A DNA stretch of 64,000 nucleotides, taken from Kitagawia praeruptora (Eukaryota; Streptophyta; Magnoliopsida; Apiales; Apiaceae). Shown one piece after another: positions 32,761 through 44,139 of this stretch. The translations under genes and the position numbers were made by a program. The stretch is from the NCBI GenBank assembly GCA_037693485.1, contig CM075348.1:13684501-13748500 (forward strand), in the 5' to 3' direction. The notes beneath the pieces are model-generated. The model searched no databases. It was given only the letters and a program-made list of their open reading frames with translations, and had not been told where the DNA came from. Position 1 is the stretch's first letter, and the number at the start of each line of letters is the position of its first letter.

Positions 32761-33870
32761 TCCCGTACCTAAAATGTCTAAGGCCCCAAGAGGCAAAGGA
32801 AGCACTGGAGGAAGTTCATGGAGGGATCTGTGGGCAACACTTGGGGGGCAGAGCCCTAGCTCCCAAGATCACCCGCTTGGGATTCTATTGGCCAGAGATG
32901 CTGGCTGATGTACAAAGCTATGTCAAGAGATGCGGTAGATGCCAAGAGCACGCACCGGTTGTGAGGCAGGCACCTGAGATGTTAACATCGATTAACTCTC
33001 CTATCCCATTTGCAATGTGGGGAATGGACATGCTTGGTCCCTTTCCCGTAGCTTCAACACAAAGGAAGTTTCTGATAGTGGCCATCGACTACTTCACTAA
33101 GTGGATTGAGGCTAAGCCCTTAGCCAAGATAACCACCAAACAAATTTCCCAGTTCTTTTGGGAGAGCATCATCTGCAGATAGGGAATCCCCCGAATCCTT
33201 GTGACGGATAATGGGACAAAATTCAACAATGAAGAGTTTAAGAAGTACTGCAAGGAGAATGTTATTGAACTTCGCTTTTCTTCAGTAGCTCACCCTGAGG
33301 CTAATGGACAAGCTGAGGTAGCAAATTGAATTATCCTTGATGGACTGAAGAAGAGGGTCGGACGCTCAAGAAACACTTAGGTGGATGAGTTGCTGCCTAT
33401 ACTTTGGGTATACCACACCACCTACGAAGTGATAATTGAAGCAACCCCATTTTTGCTGGCTTATGGAGCCGAGGCAGTTGTGCCCCCTAGAGATTACACA
33501 TGCATCGCCAAGAGTGGAAGCATATGATCCCGAGACCAGTGAAAAAGGCGTGAGGCTCGCCCCCGATCTGATTGACGAGGTTAGGGATGAAGCGAATGCT
33601 AGAAACGCAGAGCGACAGAAGAGAGCATCTTTTCACTACAACCAAAGGGTTATGGAGAAGTTCTTTCGACAAGACAACTTGACTCTGAGGAAGATAGAGG
33701 CCTCCAGAGTTGGCCAGAAGGGAAGACTATCCCCCAATTGGGAAGGGTCGTATCGAGTCAGGAAGACACCAGGACGAGGATTCTATAGGTTGGAAATTTG
33801 GGATGATGAACACATTCCAAGATTAAGGATTGAATCCTTGAACTTCAAATCTCAACACAACATTAATTGA
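32761..33870 (+). pseudogene. pol: Ty3 element 1 integrase
   Basis: HHCC zinc region: HLGGRALAPKITRLGFYWP and CGRCQEHAP. Core: WGMDMLGPFP (first Asp), TAG at 33180-33182, RILVTDNGTKF (second Asp), HPEANGQAEVAN (Glu), TGA at 33328 (CGA expected), and another stop near 33378. A frameshift near 33480 leads to the C-terminal region (NARNAERQKRASFHYNQRV, SPNWEGSYRVRK) ending at 33870. No chromodomain is present, as expected for Tat. Confidence 0.88.
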
Positions 33871-34521
33871 GCCTTGATGGCCAACAAGGCTGTCCGCCTC
33901 CAATCAAGCTTGTCGTGTGGATTCAAAGCTTTGAACTAAGAGACGTCGGTCAAGTTGAAACCTAAGCAAAGTTCTATGAGTATCAGAGAAAGGTTGGAAA
34001 CCTAGAATTAAGATAAAGGATTGATAACCAACCAAGACATACCATTCCTGAGGCGCTAAGGAGAAAGTGAACTTCCTGAACGATCGACCGAGAAGTAAGA
34101 CCTCCCATATATGGAACAAGGGGGGCAAGAACTAAAGAACATCATCTCAAGTTCAACATCTTAGAATGAGAATCATGGGTTGGTGATAACCTTAAAACCA
34201 AGGATTCAGCAAACAAGTTAAGGCCCGGAAGGTCACGAGGACTAAGAAACAAGTCATTCGAATTCAAGGTTCATGAAACCTTTCAAGGCATGGCAAACAC
34301 CTCCTATTGACCTGAAACCTCGCGATTGGTGGTCCAGAACACCCCCAACTTGATAAATGTGTTGGTAGTTGATTAAGAATACTTATTAGAAAAGCTAATA
34401 AGAAAGGTTGATACCTCGATTTGGAAATTGAAAAATCAACTTGGGATCCTGGGTCTTTGATCCAGAACACCAACGTTGAACCTGAGAACATCAACCTCGA
34501 ATCCTAGGATGAGAAACACGA
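33871..34521 (+). other. Non-coding 3' region of Ty3 element 1
   Basis: No coding potential and no clear repeat. Short phrases such as AACCTCG recur irregularly. Confidence 0.5.
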
Positions 34522-34598
34522 AAGATTAGCCATAAAGGCCAAGATTAGCCATGAAGGCCAAGATTAGCCATGAAGGCCAAGATTAGACATGAAGGCCA
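34522..34598 (+). repeat. Tandem repeat, 19-bp unit, 4 copies
   Basis: The unit is AAGATTAGCCATGAAGGCC with few changes. Isolated further copies lie at 35314-35362. Confidence 0.9.
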
Positions 34599-35002
34599 AA
34601 CTTGAGGGGGTTGTGAACCTCCAATCAAGATCCAAAGGTTGAAACTTCAAGTCAAATCTCCAAGACCTGTCTGAAATATTGGGTACAGACGACCTTCGAA
34701 AGAGTGATTGCGCTTCAGAAGTTAGATAACGAGGCTAGGCCTAAGCACAAGATTAGCAGTGCCAATCATAAGTTAAGGAGTAATATCGTCAGAAGTCCCG
34801 AAGGACCAAACTGATGACTTAAGATCAAGATCAAGATTCTTGATCCTTAGGATCACGGATAGTTTTAAGTCCTAGACCCCTGACGACTTGAGATCAAGAT
34901 CAAGGTTCTTGACCCTCAAGATCGCGAATGATTTTCACGTCCGGGTCGCCTAGCTAGCCGAGAAGCAATCGACCACGGCGCACGAGGGGCCTTAGCCGAC
35001 CC

Positions 35003-35180
35003 GGTCCCGGAAGACCAGGTCCCGGCCGACCAGCTCCCACGGAGGGGGTCCAGCCGACCAGGTCCTGGAAGACCAGGTCCCGGCCGACCAGCTCCCACGG
35101 AGGGGGTCCAGCCGACCATGTCCCGGAAGACCAGGTCCCGGCCGACCAGCTCCCACGGAGGGGGTCCAGCCGACCAGGTG
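35003..35180 (+). repeat. Tandem repeat, 58-bp GC-rich unit, first block
   Basis: Three copies begin at about 35003, 35061 and 35119, built around GGTCCCGGAAGACC, GGCCGACCAGCTCCC and ACGGAGGGGGTCCAG. GC content is far above the element's mean. Frames on either strand through it are repeat artefacts. Confidence 0.9.
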
Positions 35181-35680
35181 TTGGCCCTGGATCCGGCCGG
35201 TCTAGGTTCAGTACTTGGTCCTGGATCCTGACTTTTTCAGCAAGTGGTTTCAGACATGGTTCTCGACTTTTTCAGCAAATCTCGGATGATTGCCAATGCT
35301 AAAGGAAGGCCAAGGTTAGCCATGAAGGCCAAGATAAGCCATGAAGGCCAAGGTTAGCCATGAAGTCACGAATGACCAAACTGACAACTCGTGATCAAGA
35401 TCGAGATTCTTGATCCTTAGGATCACGGACAGTTTTAGATCCTAGATCCATGATAAAAGTTTAAGATCTAGGTCAAGTTCCTTGATCCTTAAGATAACAA
35501 AGTCACGAATGACCAAAATGGTGATTTGAGATGAAGATCAAGGTTCTAGATCCTTAGGACCACGGATGATTCCTGATCCTAGATCCATGCTCTCTTTTAA
35601 AATCACGAAGGGGTCTAGGTTCAGGTTTTTAAGGCCAGCTTCCGACTGACCAGCCCCGGAAGAGGGGTTCCAGCCGACCA

Positions 35681-35800
35681 GGTCCCGGAAGACCAGGTCC
35701 CGGCCGACCAGCTCCCACGGAGGGGGTCCAGCCGACCAGGTCCCGGAAGACCAGGTCCCGGCCGACCAGCTCCCACGGAGGGGGTCCAGCCGACCAGGTG
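35681..35800 (+). repeat. Tandem repeat, 58-bp GC-rich unit, second block
   Basis: Two further copies (starts 35681 and 35739) of the unit found at 35003-35180, followed in both blocks by GTGTTGGCCCTGGATCCGG. The whole 35003-35215 segment therefore seems partly duplicated. Confidence 0.88.
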
Positions 35801-35820
35801 TTGGCCCTGGATCCGGCCAG

Positions 35821-35913
35821 TCTAGGTTCAGTACTTGGTCCTGGATCCCGGTCTAGGTTCAGTACTTGGTCCTGGATCCCGGTCTAGGTTCAGTACTTGG
35901 TCCTGGATCCCGA
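35821..35913 (+). repeat. Tandem repeat, 31-bp unit, 3 copies
   Basis: Unit starts at 35821, 35852 and 35883 (TCTAGGTTCAGTACTTGGTC). A single copy stands at 35200. Confidence 0.9.
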
Positions 35914-35999
35914 CCTTTTCAACAAGTGTTTTCAGACATAAATCTCGACTTTTTCAGTAAATCTCGGATGATTGTTAATGCTAAAAAGAGGTCGAGATT

Positions 36000-36420
36000 A
36001 GCACCGTTTAGTGCCGATTAGCACAGATTAGTGCCGATTAGCACCGTTTAGTGTCGATTAGCACCGTTTAGTGCTGTTTAAGCACTGTTTAGTGCCTGTT
36101 AGCACAGTTTAGTGCCGATTAGCACCGTTTAGTGCTGCTTAAGCACTGTTTAGTGCCTGTTAGCACAGTTTAGTGCCGATTAGCACCGTTTAGTGCTGTT
36201 TAAGCACTGTTTAGTGCCTGTTAGCACAGTTCAGTGCCGATTAGCACCGTTTAGTGATGTTTAAGCACTGTTTAGTGCCTGTTAGCACAGTTTAGTGCCG
36301 ATTAGCACCGTTTAGTGCTGTTTAAGCACTGTTTAGTGCCTGTTAGCACAGATTAGTGCCGGTTAGCACTGTTTAGCGTCGATTAGTGCCGTTAGTGCCA
36401 TTTTATGCCATTTAACATTG
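36000..36420 (+). repeat. Tandem repeat, 61-bp unit of GCAC/GTGC hairpins
   Basis: About five 61-bp units start at 36061, 36122, 36183, 36244 and 36305, flanked by partial copies. Inside each unit, GCAC and GTGC alternate with TGTTTA, CAGTTTA or CGTTTA spacers, so it contains several short inverted repeats. Satellites are known to arise from such 3' regions of Tat elements. Confidence 0.9.
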
Positions 36421-36637
36421 TTTAACGCTGTTTAAACGTTGTTTAAGGCTTATTAGCGCTGTCTAGTTCCATTTAACACCGTTTAGTGTCGTTCAACATC
36501 GTCGTAAATGCGTTGGTCGCTCCACGCTTTACATTAAGATGATATTGTTGAAAATACTCACGTAAGAGCAATAAACCCTGACCCAAGTCTCGTATAAGGC
36601 CGTTATAACTTCAAGGAAAACCTGATCAATTTTCCTG

Positions 36638-36653
36638 GAAGTTGGGGGGCAAA
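36638..36653 (+). promoter_or_regulatory. Polypurine tract of Ty3 element 1
   Basis: GAAGTTGGGGGGCAAA directly before the 3' LTR. Confidence 0.85.
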
Positions 36654-37247
36654 TGATATGGGCTAAAAGTAAGCCCTAAAGACACATTTAATGTGGCATT
36701 AATTAGACCCGGAATGGCCCAAACGTGGGGCCCACCAAATGGGCCCAATCCCTATTTATAATATTAATTTCGTAATTAATATTAGGGGTAATAAACATCT
36801 CAGCAAATAAGAGTCAAACAAGGATATTACTCTTGCCTGACTTAGCCTCCAAGATACATATTCCAACATGGAAACTGACTCCTACAAGGAAGGGGTCTAG
36901 AACCTTCCTCAAGGCGGTGGCTTGCCCACCAAGTCACCTACTCCTACCATAATTCTTAGGCTTCTCAGCCTATATAAAGGGTCTGACCCCTCATTCTCAG
37001 AACTACGTTTTTGGCTCAATCCTCGAATAAGGACATACAAGCCACTATGTCCTAGGTGAGCCCTCGTCGCCATAGCCCCGATGGCACCATCACCTAGAAC
37101 TACGTCTTGGCTTGATTCTCAATACGAGATACGTAGGCACTCTGTGAGGACCGATTAGTCCCGAACACGGAAACAACCATTAAAGCACGAAGCTCCCAAA
37201 CCCTAGCATTAAATACAAATTCGTAACCTAGTTTTTATTCCACAACA
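36654..37247 (+). repeat. Ty3 element 1, 3' LTR (594 bp)
   Basis: The same length as the 5' LTR with about five substitutions. Followed by the target duplication atagg, then the interrupted Helitron module. Confidence 0.95.
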
Positions 37248-37252
37248 ATAGG

Positions 37253-37385
37253 TATAAAGAAGGAAATTTTGATTTTAATTATTTAAAATAGAGAAGCTCT
37301 AGAAAAAAAGATAAATATGAATCGAACGATTCTAGAGCTCCTGCGGGTTCTCCTTTATATATATAAAAGATAGATAGAAAGATAA
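37253..37385 (-). mobile_element. Helitron 5' module resumed after the Ty3 insertion
   Basis: Continues 26945-27069: AAAGAAGGAAATTTTGATTT, GAAGCTCTAGAA / TTCTAGAGCTCC arms (37292-37340), then TATATATA and a TATC-rich end next to the CTAG of the following Helitron. Confidence 0.65.
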
Positions 37386-39873
37386 CTAGTTGATTAAGCC
37401 GCGCTTCACGGCGGCCTTGTAATATCCTTTTAAAAAATTCAAAATACAAATTTAAGAAAGAAATTGAATAGAAAATATCTATAAATAAATCAATGAACAC
37501 AATATTGTACAAATTTTAATATATATAGACAACTAAATAAACTATATACTTATTTTTTATGTCCATTTTGTATCACGTTTTATTAGGCCGACACCCGTTG
37601 TAATGCCGCGCTTCGCGGCTACCTTGCAAATTTATTTTCTTGTTTGCATATTTTAGTTTGAAAATTGAGGTAATTTATGAATTTAAATAAATAGCTTTCA
37701 AGTTTTTAAAAAATCTTTAAAATCTATTTATAATATCAATATAGATTGGTGAACACAATATTGTATAAATTAAATGTACATGATAATAAGATAAATTATT
37801 CACATATTTTTATATACCAATTTTGTCTAACTACTTTTTAGGTCGACACCCGTTGTATATATTATAAAAATACTAAACGTGCACAATAATATAAATTTAA
37901 ATACTAAAATCCTCTTTGATTTTGATTACGGTTTGCACACCGGTGAGATTTTCTCATGATTCAATTAGATTTTGGAGATTTTGTTGTAAAAAAAAAGTCA
38001 AAACTTATTTTTTATATCCTAACTATAATATAATTTAGAGGTGAGACTTATCTTTGATAACAATAATTATTTTCTTGATTCCATATTTTTTATTTATAAA
38101 CTGAAATAATTTAGAAAGTTAAATATTCAAAATATAAATTTAAGAAATAAATCAAAAATAAAATATCTATAAATAAATTAATGAACACAATATTGTATAA
38201 ATTTTAATATATATATTGACGTACAACTAAATAAATTATGTACTTATTTTTCATGTCGATTTTGTATCACGTTTTCTTAGGCCGACACCCGTTGTACTTA
38301 AATGTTAGTCATATTTGTTGTGGCTTCTAATTATAATTATAACTATAATTTTATTTATGTAAATAAAATAAATGAATAAATAATTTTGTGCATTGCACAT
38401 GTATAAAATTAATATAAACAATGAAACTAAACGACTACATATTATGAAGTTTATAAAATAAATCGTTGGATGAATTTATCGATTTTCGGTCATAATTTAT
38501 AGAGATACTAACTATGACTTCCCATTTAAAAGCGATTTCGATTACTTTATTTATATTATAGATTTTATATATAATCAATTACTAATAAAATTTGATTAGA
38601 TTAAAAATTTTGATAACGATTTTTTTTCAAATATGTTAAAAATAATTTTAATTATTATGATGACTTCCCTAAGAGTTAAAACTTAAAAATAGGACAATTC
38701 AATTTTTAACATTTAAAATAGAGTAGCAATTATTTGGAAAAGAAATTGAATAAATATTTAAACGTAACTGAATTATCTAATGGAAAGTGTCATTCTTAAT
38801 GTACCTTAGAATCATTGGTCCGTCCTTTGGTTTCTATTGACAAACCCGACCATTATGTATTTTTTCATCATCTAATGCATGGGGAAAACAAAAGAGCTTT
38901 AGCATTAGTATAAACTATAAAGGTACCTTATACAAAATATATGCACTAACTATCAATTCAGAAACCAAGAACTTTGATGGTTATAGAATCTAGTTACATG
39001 GATATATGAATAAAGAAAACAGAAGCAAATAAATAGTGATGATTAAAAAAATAGATTATAACAATGCCGGAGAACATCGATATGTCAAAGACTAAATCTA
39101 TAAAGCATAAAATTTAATAATTTTTTGGAATCGGCCGGTGGCTATTGACGTCTAATTGATCATTCCATAACATATAGATCTTGCATATTCAAAAAATACA
39201 CCATTCAGAATAGAATGAAATTGTGTAGCTCACCATTGCCTTCCTAGAGGATTTTTGTGGCATCATTGATGTTGCTGCGAATTATTCATTGATACTAAAA
39301 ATCAAATCAGATCAGGTAAGACATTGTGTTAACATAATCATCAAAATCAAAGCAAATCATTAATGTAATCGTCAAAATCAAAAAAATCAAATCACCAAGC
39401 ATAAACGTACCTGTAAGAAATTGAGCTGGACGTGACATGCTTTTAAGATTAGGTTCATAGCTTTTGATTTATTTATATATGCACACTTTTTTTTAAAAGC
39501 TTCACCAATTTCGATTTCAATTTATGATAAAGATATTTTATCCAATTTAAAAAAAATTAGATTTTCTTTTCTAAAAATAGGGTCTAAAAAAATTTTTGAT
39601 TTTAATTATTTAAAATACAGGAGCTTTATAAAATTTCTATTTCGAATATATAAATTAGACTTCTTCTTCCCTATAAATTCGAAAACTTTTTCTATTTCGA
39701 ATATGTTAATGTTAATGTTAAAAAAAGAAATTCAAAATTCTTTTCTAAAAAATAGGACGTAAAGAAGGAAATTTTGATTTTATTATTTAAAATAGAGAAA
39801 CTCTAAAAAAATAGATAAATATGAATCGAGCGATTCTAGAGCTCCTGGGGGTTCTCCTTTATATATATAATAA
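37386..39873 (-). mobile_element. Non-autonomous Helitron, about 2.5 kb
   Basis: CTAG at 37386-37389 and hairpin (37412-37398, one mismatch) form the 3' end on the minus strand. A second, perfect hairpin GCCGCGCTTCGCGGC lies at 37605-37619 right after a GGCCGACACCCGTTG unit, showing the 3' terminal block is duplicated. A segment at 37620-38100 matches a second Helitron family, and 38280 starts another GGCCGACACCCGTTG. The 5' module with AGCTCCTGGGGGTTCTCC lies at 39785-39870. 38300-39600 is AT-rich with nothing coding. Confidence 0.6.
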
Positions 39874-42800
39874 CTAGTAGACTAAGCCGCGCTTCGCAGC
39901 GGCCTTGTAATATTTTTTAAAAAGATAAAAATATAAATTTAAGAAATAAAATAAAGACTATTTTATTTGTTTTTAAAATTTTAAATAAAGATTATTTAAT
40001 AAAAAAGACGAAAAAATAAATCTATAAATATCAATAAAAATTAGCGAGCACACTATTGTATAAATTAATTATACATATATAATAAGATAAATTGTTCATT
40101 CTATATTGATTTTGTCTCACAATTTTTTAGGCCGACACCTGTTGTATATATAATAAAAATACTAAGCATACAAAAAATAAAAAACTAAATACCAAAATCC
40201 TGTTTGACTTTGATTTTGGTTTGCATGTAGGTGAGATTTTCTTGGGAAAATACTATTGTAAAAAAAAGGTTAAAACTTGCTTTTTATATACTAGTTTAAT
40301 ATCATCAATTATTTCTTTGATTGCATATTCTATGTTTGAAAACTGAGATAATATAAAAAAAATTAGATAAATAGCTTTCAAATGATTTCAAAGCTCCACC
40401 AAATAAAATAAAGTATTTGTATAGTTTTCTATATCGATTTTGTGTCACGATTATTTAGGGCCACACCCGTTGTATATATTATAAAAATACTAAGTATACA
40501 AAATAATAAAAATACTAAGCATACAAAATACTAAAAAACTAAATACCAAAATCCTGTTTGACTTTGATTTTGGTTTGCATAGCGGTGAGATTTTCTTGGG
40601 AAAATACTATTGTAAAAAAAAGGTTAGAACTTGCTTTTTATATCCTAATTATAATATAATTTAGAGGTGAAACTTGTCTTTAATATCATCGATTATTTCC
40701 TTGATTGCATATTCTATGTTTGAAATCTAAGATAATATAAAAAATTAGATAAATAGCTTTCGAATGATTTCAAGGCTCCACCAAATAAAATAAAGTATTT
40801 ATATATTTTTCTATATCGATTTTGTGTCACGATTGTTTAGGTCGACACCCGTTGTATATATTATAAAAATACTAAGCTTACATAATAATAAAAATTTAAA
40901 TACTAAAATCCTCTTTGACTTTGATTTTGGTTTGCACGCTGGTGAAATTTTTTATAATTCAATTAGAAATGGGAGATACTGTTTTTGAAAAAACGGTTAG
41001 AACTTGTTTTTTATATCCTAACTCTAATATAATTTTGAGGTGAGACTCCTTTAATAACATTAATTATTTCCTTGATTGCATATATTATGTTTGAAAATTA
41101 AGATAATTTAGAAATTAGATAAATAGCTTTCGAGTGATTTCAGAGTTCCATCAAATGCCCGAGGAATTTCTTTTATATAATAGATATGTAATCGCGCTTC
41201 GCGATGATCTTGTAATATTTTTAAAAAAAATTCAAAATATAAATTTGAGAAAGAAATCGAAAATAAAATATTTATAAATAAATTAATGAACACAATATTG
41301 TACAAATTTTAATATATAAAGATACAAAATAAACTATATACTAATTTTTTATGTTAATTTTGTATCACATTTTCTTAGGCCGACACTCGTTATAATAAAT
41401 ACATATTAGTCGCGTTTCTCGGCGTTCTTGTAATATTTTTTTTTAAAAAAAAATCAAAATATAGACTATTTAAAGTAGATGAGGTATAGAAAAACAAACA
41501 AATGAGATTTGAACTATTCGGAACTTGTGTGGGTTCTCGTTTATAGACATGCATTCATCGACTTTCATTAATATAAGGTTGATTAAAACATATGAAAATT
41601 CTAGCATGACCAAATTTTCTCGGTAATAACTTCGAAAGCAAATTAGTTAAATAGAACCATAAATTGTTAATTACGTTAATATATAATTAGAAGAATTCTT
41701 GAACTTTAGAGAAATCTAAAGTTGTGAAACCAATGACATTAAGAAGAAAAATGATAAATCATGGAAAATTAATTTTCTCCAAACCAGAAATTTGATTTTG
41801 GATCTCAATTTTTTACTCACGTTTTCTTCGAAAACTTCCTGTAGAAAAAATTTAAAATTGAGATTGATTATTTGTCAAAAAACAAAACTGAGATTGATTA
41901 GATAGCTTTTTCTCGACCTATATGAAGCTAAGAGATTTACAATAAAATCATGTTGTATTCTTGGTTTTGCCCCTACAAATTAAACGCATCAATAATCGAT
42001 AAACAACATAGATATTAAAGTTAAGATTCCCTACCAAATATTATTATTAACAACCCACATGGTTGTAAAAATCGGTAATCGGTATAAATCGATTGAGGTA
42101 CCGATTTAAGATTAATCGGGTAATCGGGGATTAATCGGAAGGATTAATCGGAGTATAAATCAGATATTATAATAATATTTAATATATTAGTCTAATTTAC
42201 AATTAAACATATCATTTTAAATAAATTCATAGGATTAATCGAATTTCAAAAATCGAATCGGTGGGTTACCTTACAGAGGATTAATCGGGAATTAATCGAC
42301 TAAATCGGAGATTTTTAGAACCATGACAACCCACATGAAAAGTAGAGATTAAGTAATATTTTATCAAGCAAAAATATCAATTACAATAAAAGCAATGTAT
42401 ACAAAGAGCATATAAAAATCACAATAAAAAATCAGTAACAATCATCATATTGATACCTTGAGTTCTTTTGAAGTCGAAACAGAGACTTGTCGGAATTGAG
42501 GTCCTGATTAAGACCTACATATCATGTACATGTGTAAAAAAAATCAATAGTATAAAATCATCATAATTGAACATAAAATATGAATAAAAAACAAAATTAC
42601 AAATTTGGTGATAAAATTTGATAGTTAGGAACAATGATTGCATATTATATAAGAATATAAATTTTCTTTTCTATTTCGAATATGTAAATTTGACTTCTTA
42701 TTCTTACCTACAAATTCGAAAACCTTTTCTATTTCGAATATGTTAATTTTAATGTTAAAAAAAGGAAGTTCCGCTTTCTTCTCTAAAAAATAGGGCATAA

Positions 42801-42920
42801 AGAAGGAAGTTTTGATTTTGATTATTTAAAATAGAGGAGCTCTAGAAAAATAGATAAATAGGATTCGAGCGATTCTGGAGCTCCTGGGGGTTTTCCTTTA
42901 TATATATAAAAATAGATAGA
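39874..42920 (-). mobile_element. Non-autonomous Helitron, about 3.0 kb, with nested insertions
   Basis: The 3' end is CTAG (39877-39874) with the hairpin at 39900-39886. The 5' end lies at 42920, where the next element's CTAG begins. Inside are a second-family terminus (about 41155-41175) beside hairpin ATCGCGCTTCGCGAT (41191-41205), several GGCCGACACC variants (40131, 40840, 41383), a near-direct repeat of about 150 bp (40180-40270 and 40540-40630), and the MITE at 42058-42325. The 5' module has arms around 42836-42882. No gene. Confidence 0.6.
42058..42325. mobile_element. hAT-like MITE, 268 bp, 8-bp TSD
   Basis: Termini CATGGTTGTAAAAATC and GATTTTTAGAACCATG pair imperfectly. The exact 8-bp duplication acaaccca flanks them (42050-42057 and 42326-42333). 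The interior is built of TTAATCGG / CCGATTAA phrases. An 8-bp duplication points to the hAT superfamily; the TIR start is not the commonest hAT form, so the superfamily is inference. Confidence 0.85.
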
Positions 42921-43356
42921 CTAGTCGACTAAGCCGCGCTTCGCGGCGGCCTTATAACAATTTTTTTAAAATTTTAAATAAAGATAATTTAATAAAAATG
43001 TCTGACAAAAATATATCTATAATATCAATTATAATTAGCAAGCACAACATTGTATAAATTAAATATACATTGATAATAAACTAAATAAACATACATATAC
43101 ATATATAAATTAAATAAACATTGTATAAATTTTAATAAACATAGACAACTAAATGAATTATATACATATTTTTATGTTGATTTTGTATAACGTTTTCTTA
43201 GGCCGACACCAGTTGTAATAAATACATATAAGACACGTTTCTCGGCGGGCTTGTAATATTTTTTTTAATGTTTTCAAAATATAGACTATTTAAGAAAGAA
43301 ATCAAAAAGAAAATAATTATAAATAAATTAGTGAACACATTGTTGTATAAATTTTA

Positions 43357-43387
<31 letters not shown>

Positions 43388-44134
43388 ACAAAATAAACAT
43401 ACTTATTTTTTACGTCAATTTTGTTTTATGTTTTCTTAGGCCGACATCCTTTGTAATAAATACATTTAGATAAAATAGCAGATTTGATTGAATTAATTTA
43501 AAGAAGACGTTGAAATATTATGATCAAGAACAATGAGAAGATAATAATAACAAATTAACGATTAACAATAAATAAATAAATAGGCAATGGTAAAATTTCA
43601 AATCTTTTGTGTCAAGTTTCTCAAGTGATTCTACTTCTCAGAGAAAGATCTCCTAATTCTTGTTCACACGATCATGTGTTTCTGTACCGAGATCACTAAC
43701 AAAAAAAATACAAAATTCAAAGCGAAGAACAACCAATGGTTACTAACAATTCATAATTATAACTAAAATCATAACAAATCATAAATTTAAAAATAAAACG
43801 AAGAAAGCAAACATTAAATTAGTAAATTTGAAACTTAAAAACCAACAAAAAAATAACCTAAAAATTGCAGAAAAATCCAACACACATAGCCATGTACATT
43901 GAAAATTAAACAAAATAAGATTGAGAAAAAAACTAAAAAAAATAGATGAAGACAAAAGCAAAAGCAAGAAAGATGGTTATATAATCGAAATCAAAACAAA
44001 ATCTGTAGGAAGATCATTACCTTCAACGCTGGCCTGATCTCTTGTAAATATCTATGTTTGTAGGGTTCTGATCACATGTTTACTATTAATATGGTGCGTT
44101 CAAATATTTTTATTTGTCTGTTGGCAGTAGATTG
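42921..44134 (-). mobile_element. Non-autonomous Helitron, 3' part (before the Copia insertion)
   Basis: CTAG (42924-42921) directly abuts the preceding element's TC start. Hairpin GCCGCGAAGCGCGGC at 42947-42933. Tandem units end near 43201 and 43440. A (TA)n tract lies at 43358-43381 and the TTCTTGTTCACACGATC block at 43658. The tract is interrupted by the Copia element at 44140 and seems to continue at 52546. Confidence 0.65.
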
Positions 44135-44139
44135 TCCAT

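Larger units (their letters stand above)
27070..37247 (+). mobile_element. Complete Ty3/Gypsy retrotransposon, Tat type (defective)
   Basis: 10,178 bp with identical-length LTRs (594 bp), TSD atagg (27065-27069 and 37248-37252), a primer site right after the 5' LTR and a polypurine tract before the 3' LTR. Order: gag, protease, RT, RNase H, a second RNase H remnant, integrase, then nearly 2.8 kb of non-coding 3' sequence full of tandem repeats. Dual RNase H, the long repeat-rich 3' region and the absence of a chromodomain fit the Tat lineage. LTRs differ at about 5 sites (0.8%). Gag is open; pol has many stops, several frameshifts and one internal duplication. Confidence 0.93.

Noticed and set aside
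34916..35119. Pro/Gly-rich minus-strand frame
   Set aside because: It is the translation of the 58-bp GC-rich tandem repeat and has no independent support.
36000..36420. CRISPR-like array
   Set aside because: The repeat is contiguous without unique spacers and lies inside a plant retrotransposon; it is a minisatellite.
43779..43967. Phe-rich minus-strand frame resembling a membrane protein
   Set aside because: It is the complement of the A-rich Helitron interior; similar A-rich copies elsewhere are not open.
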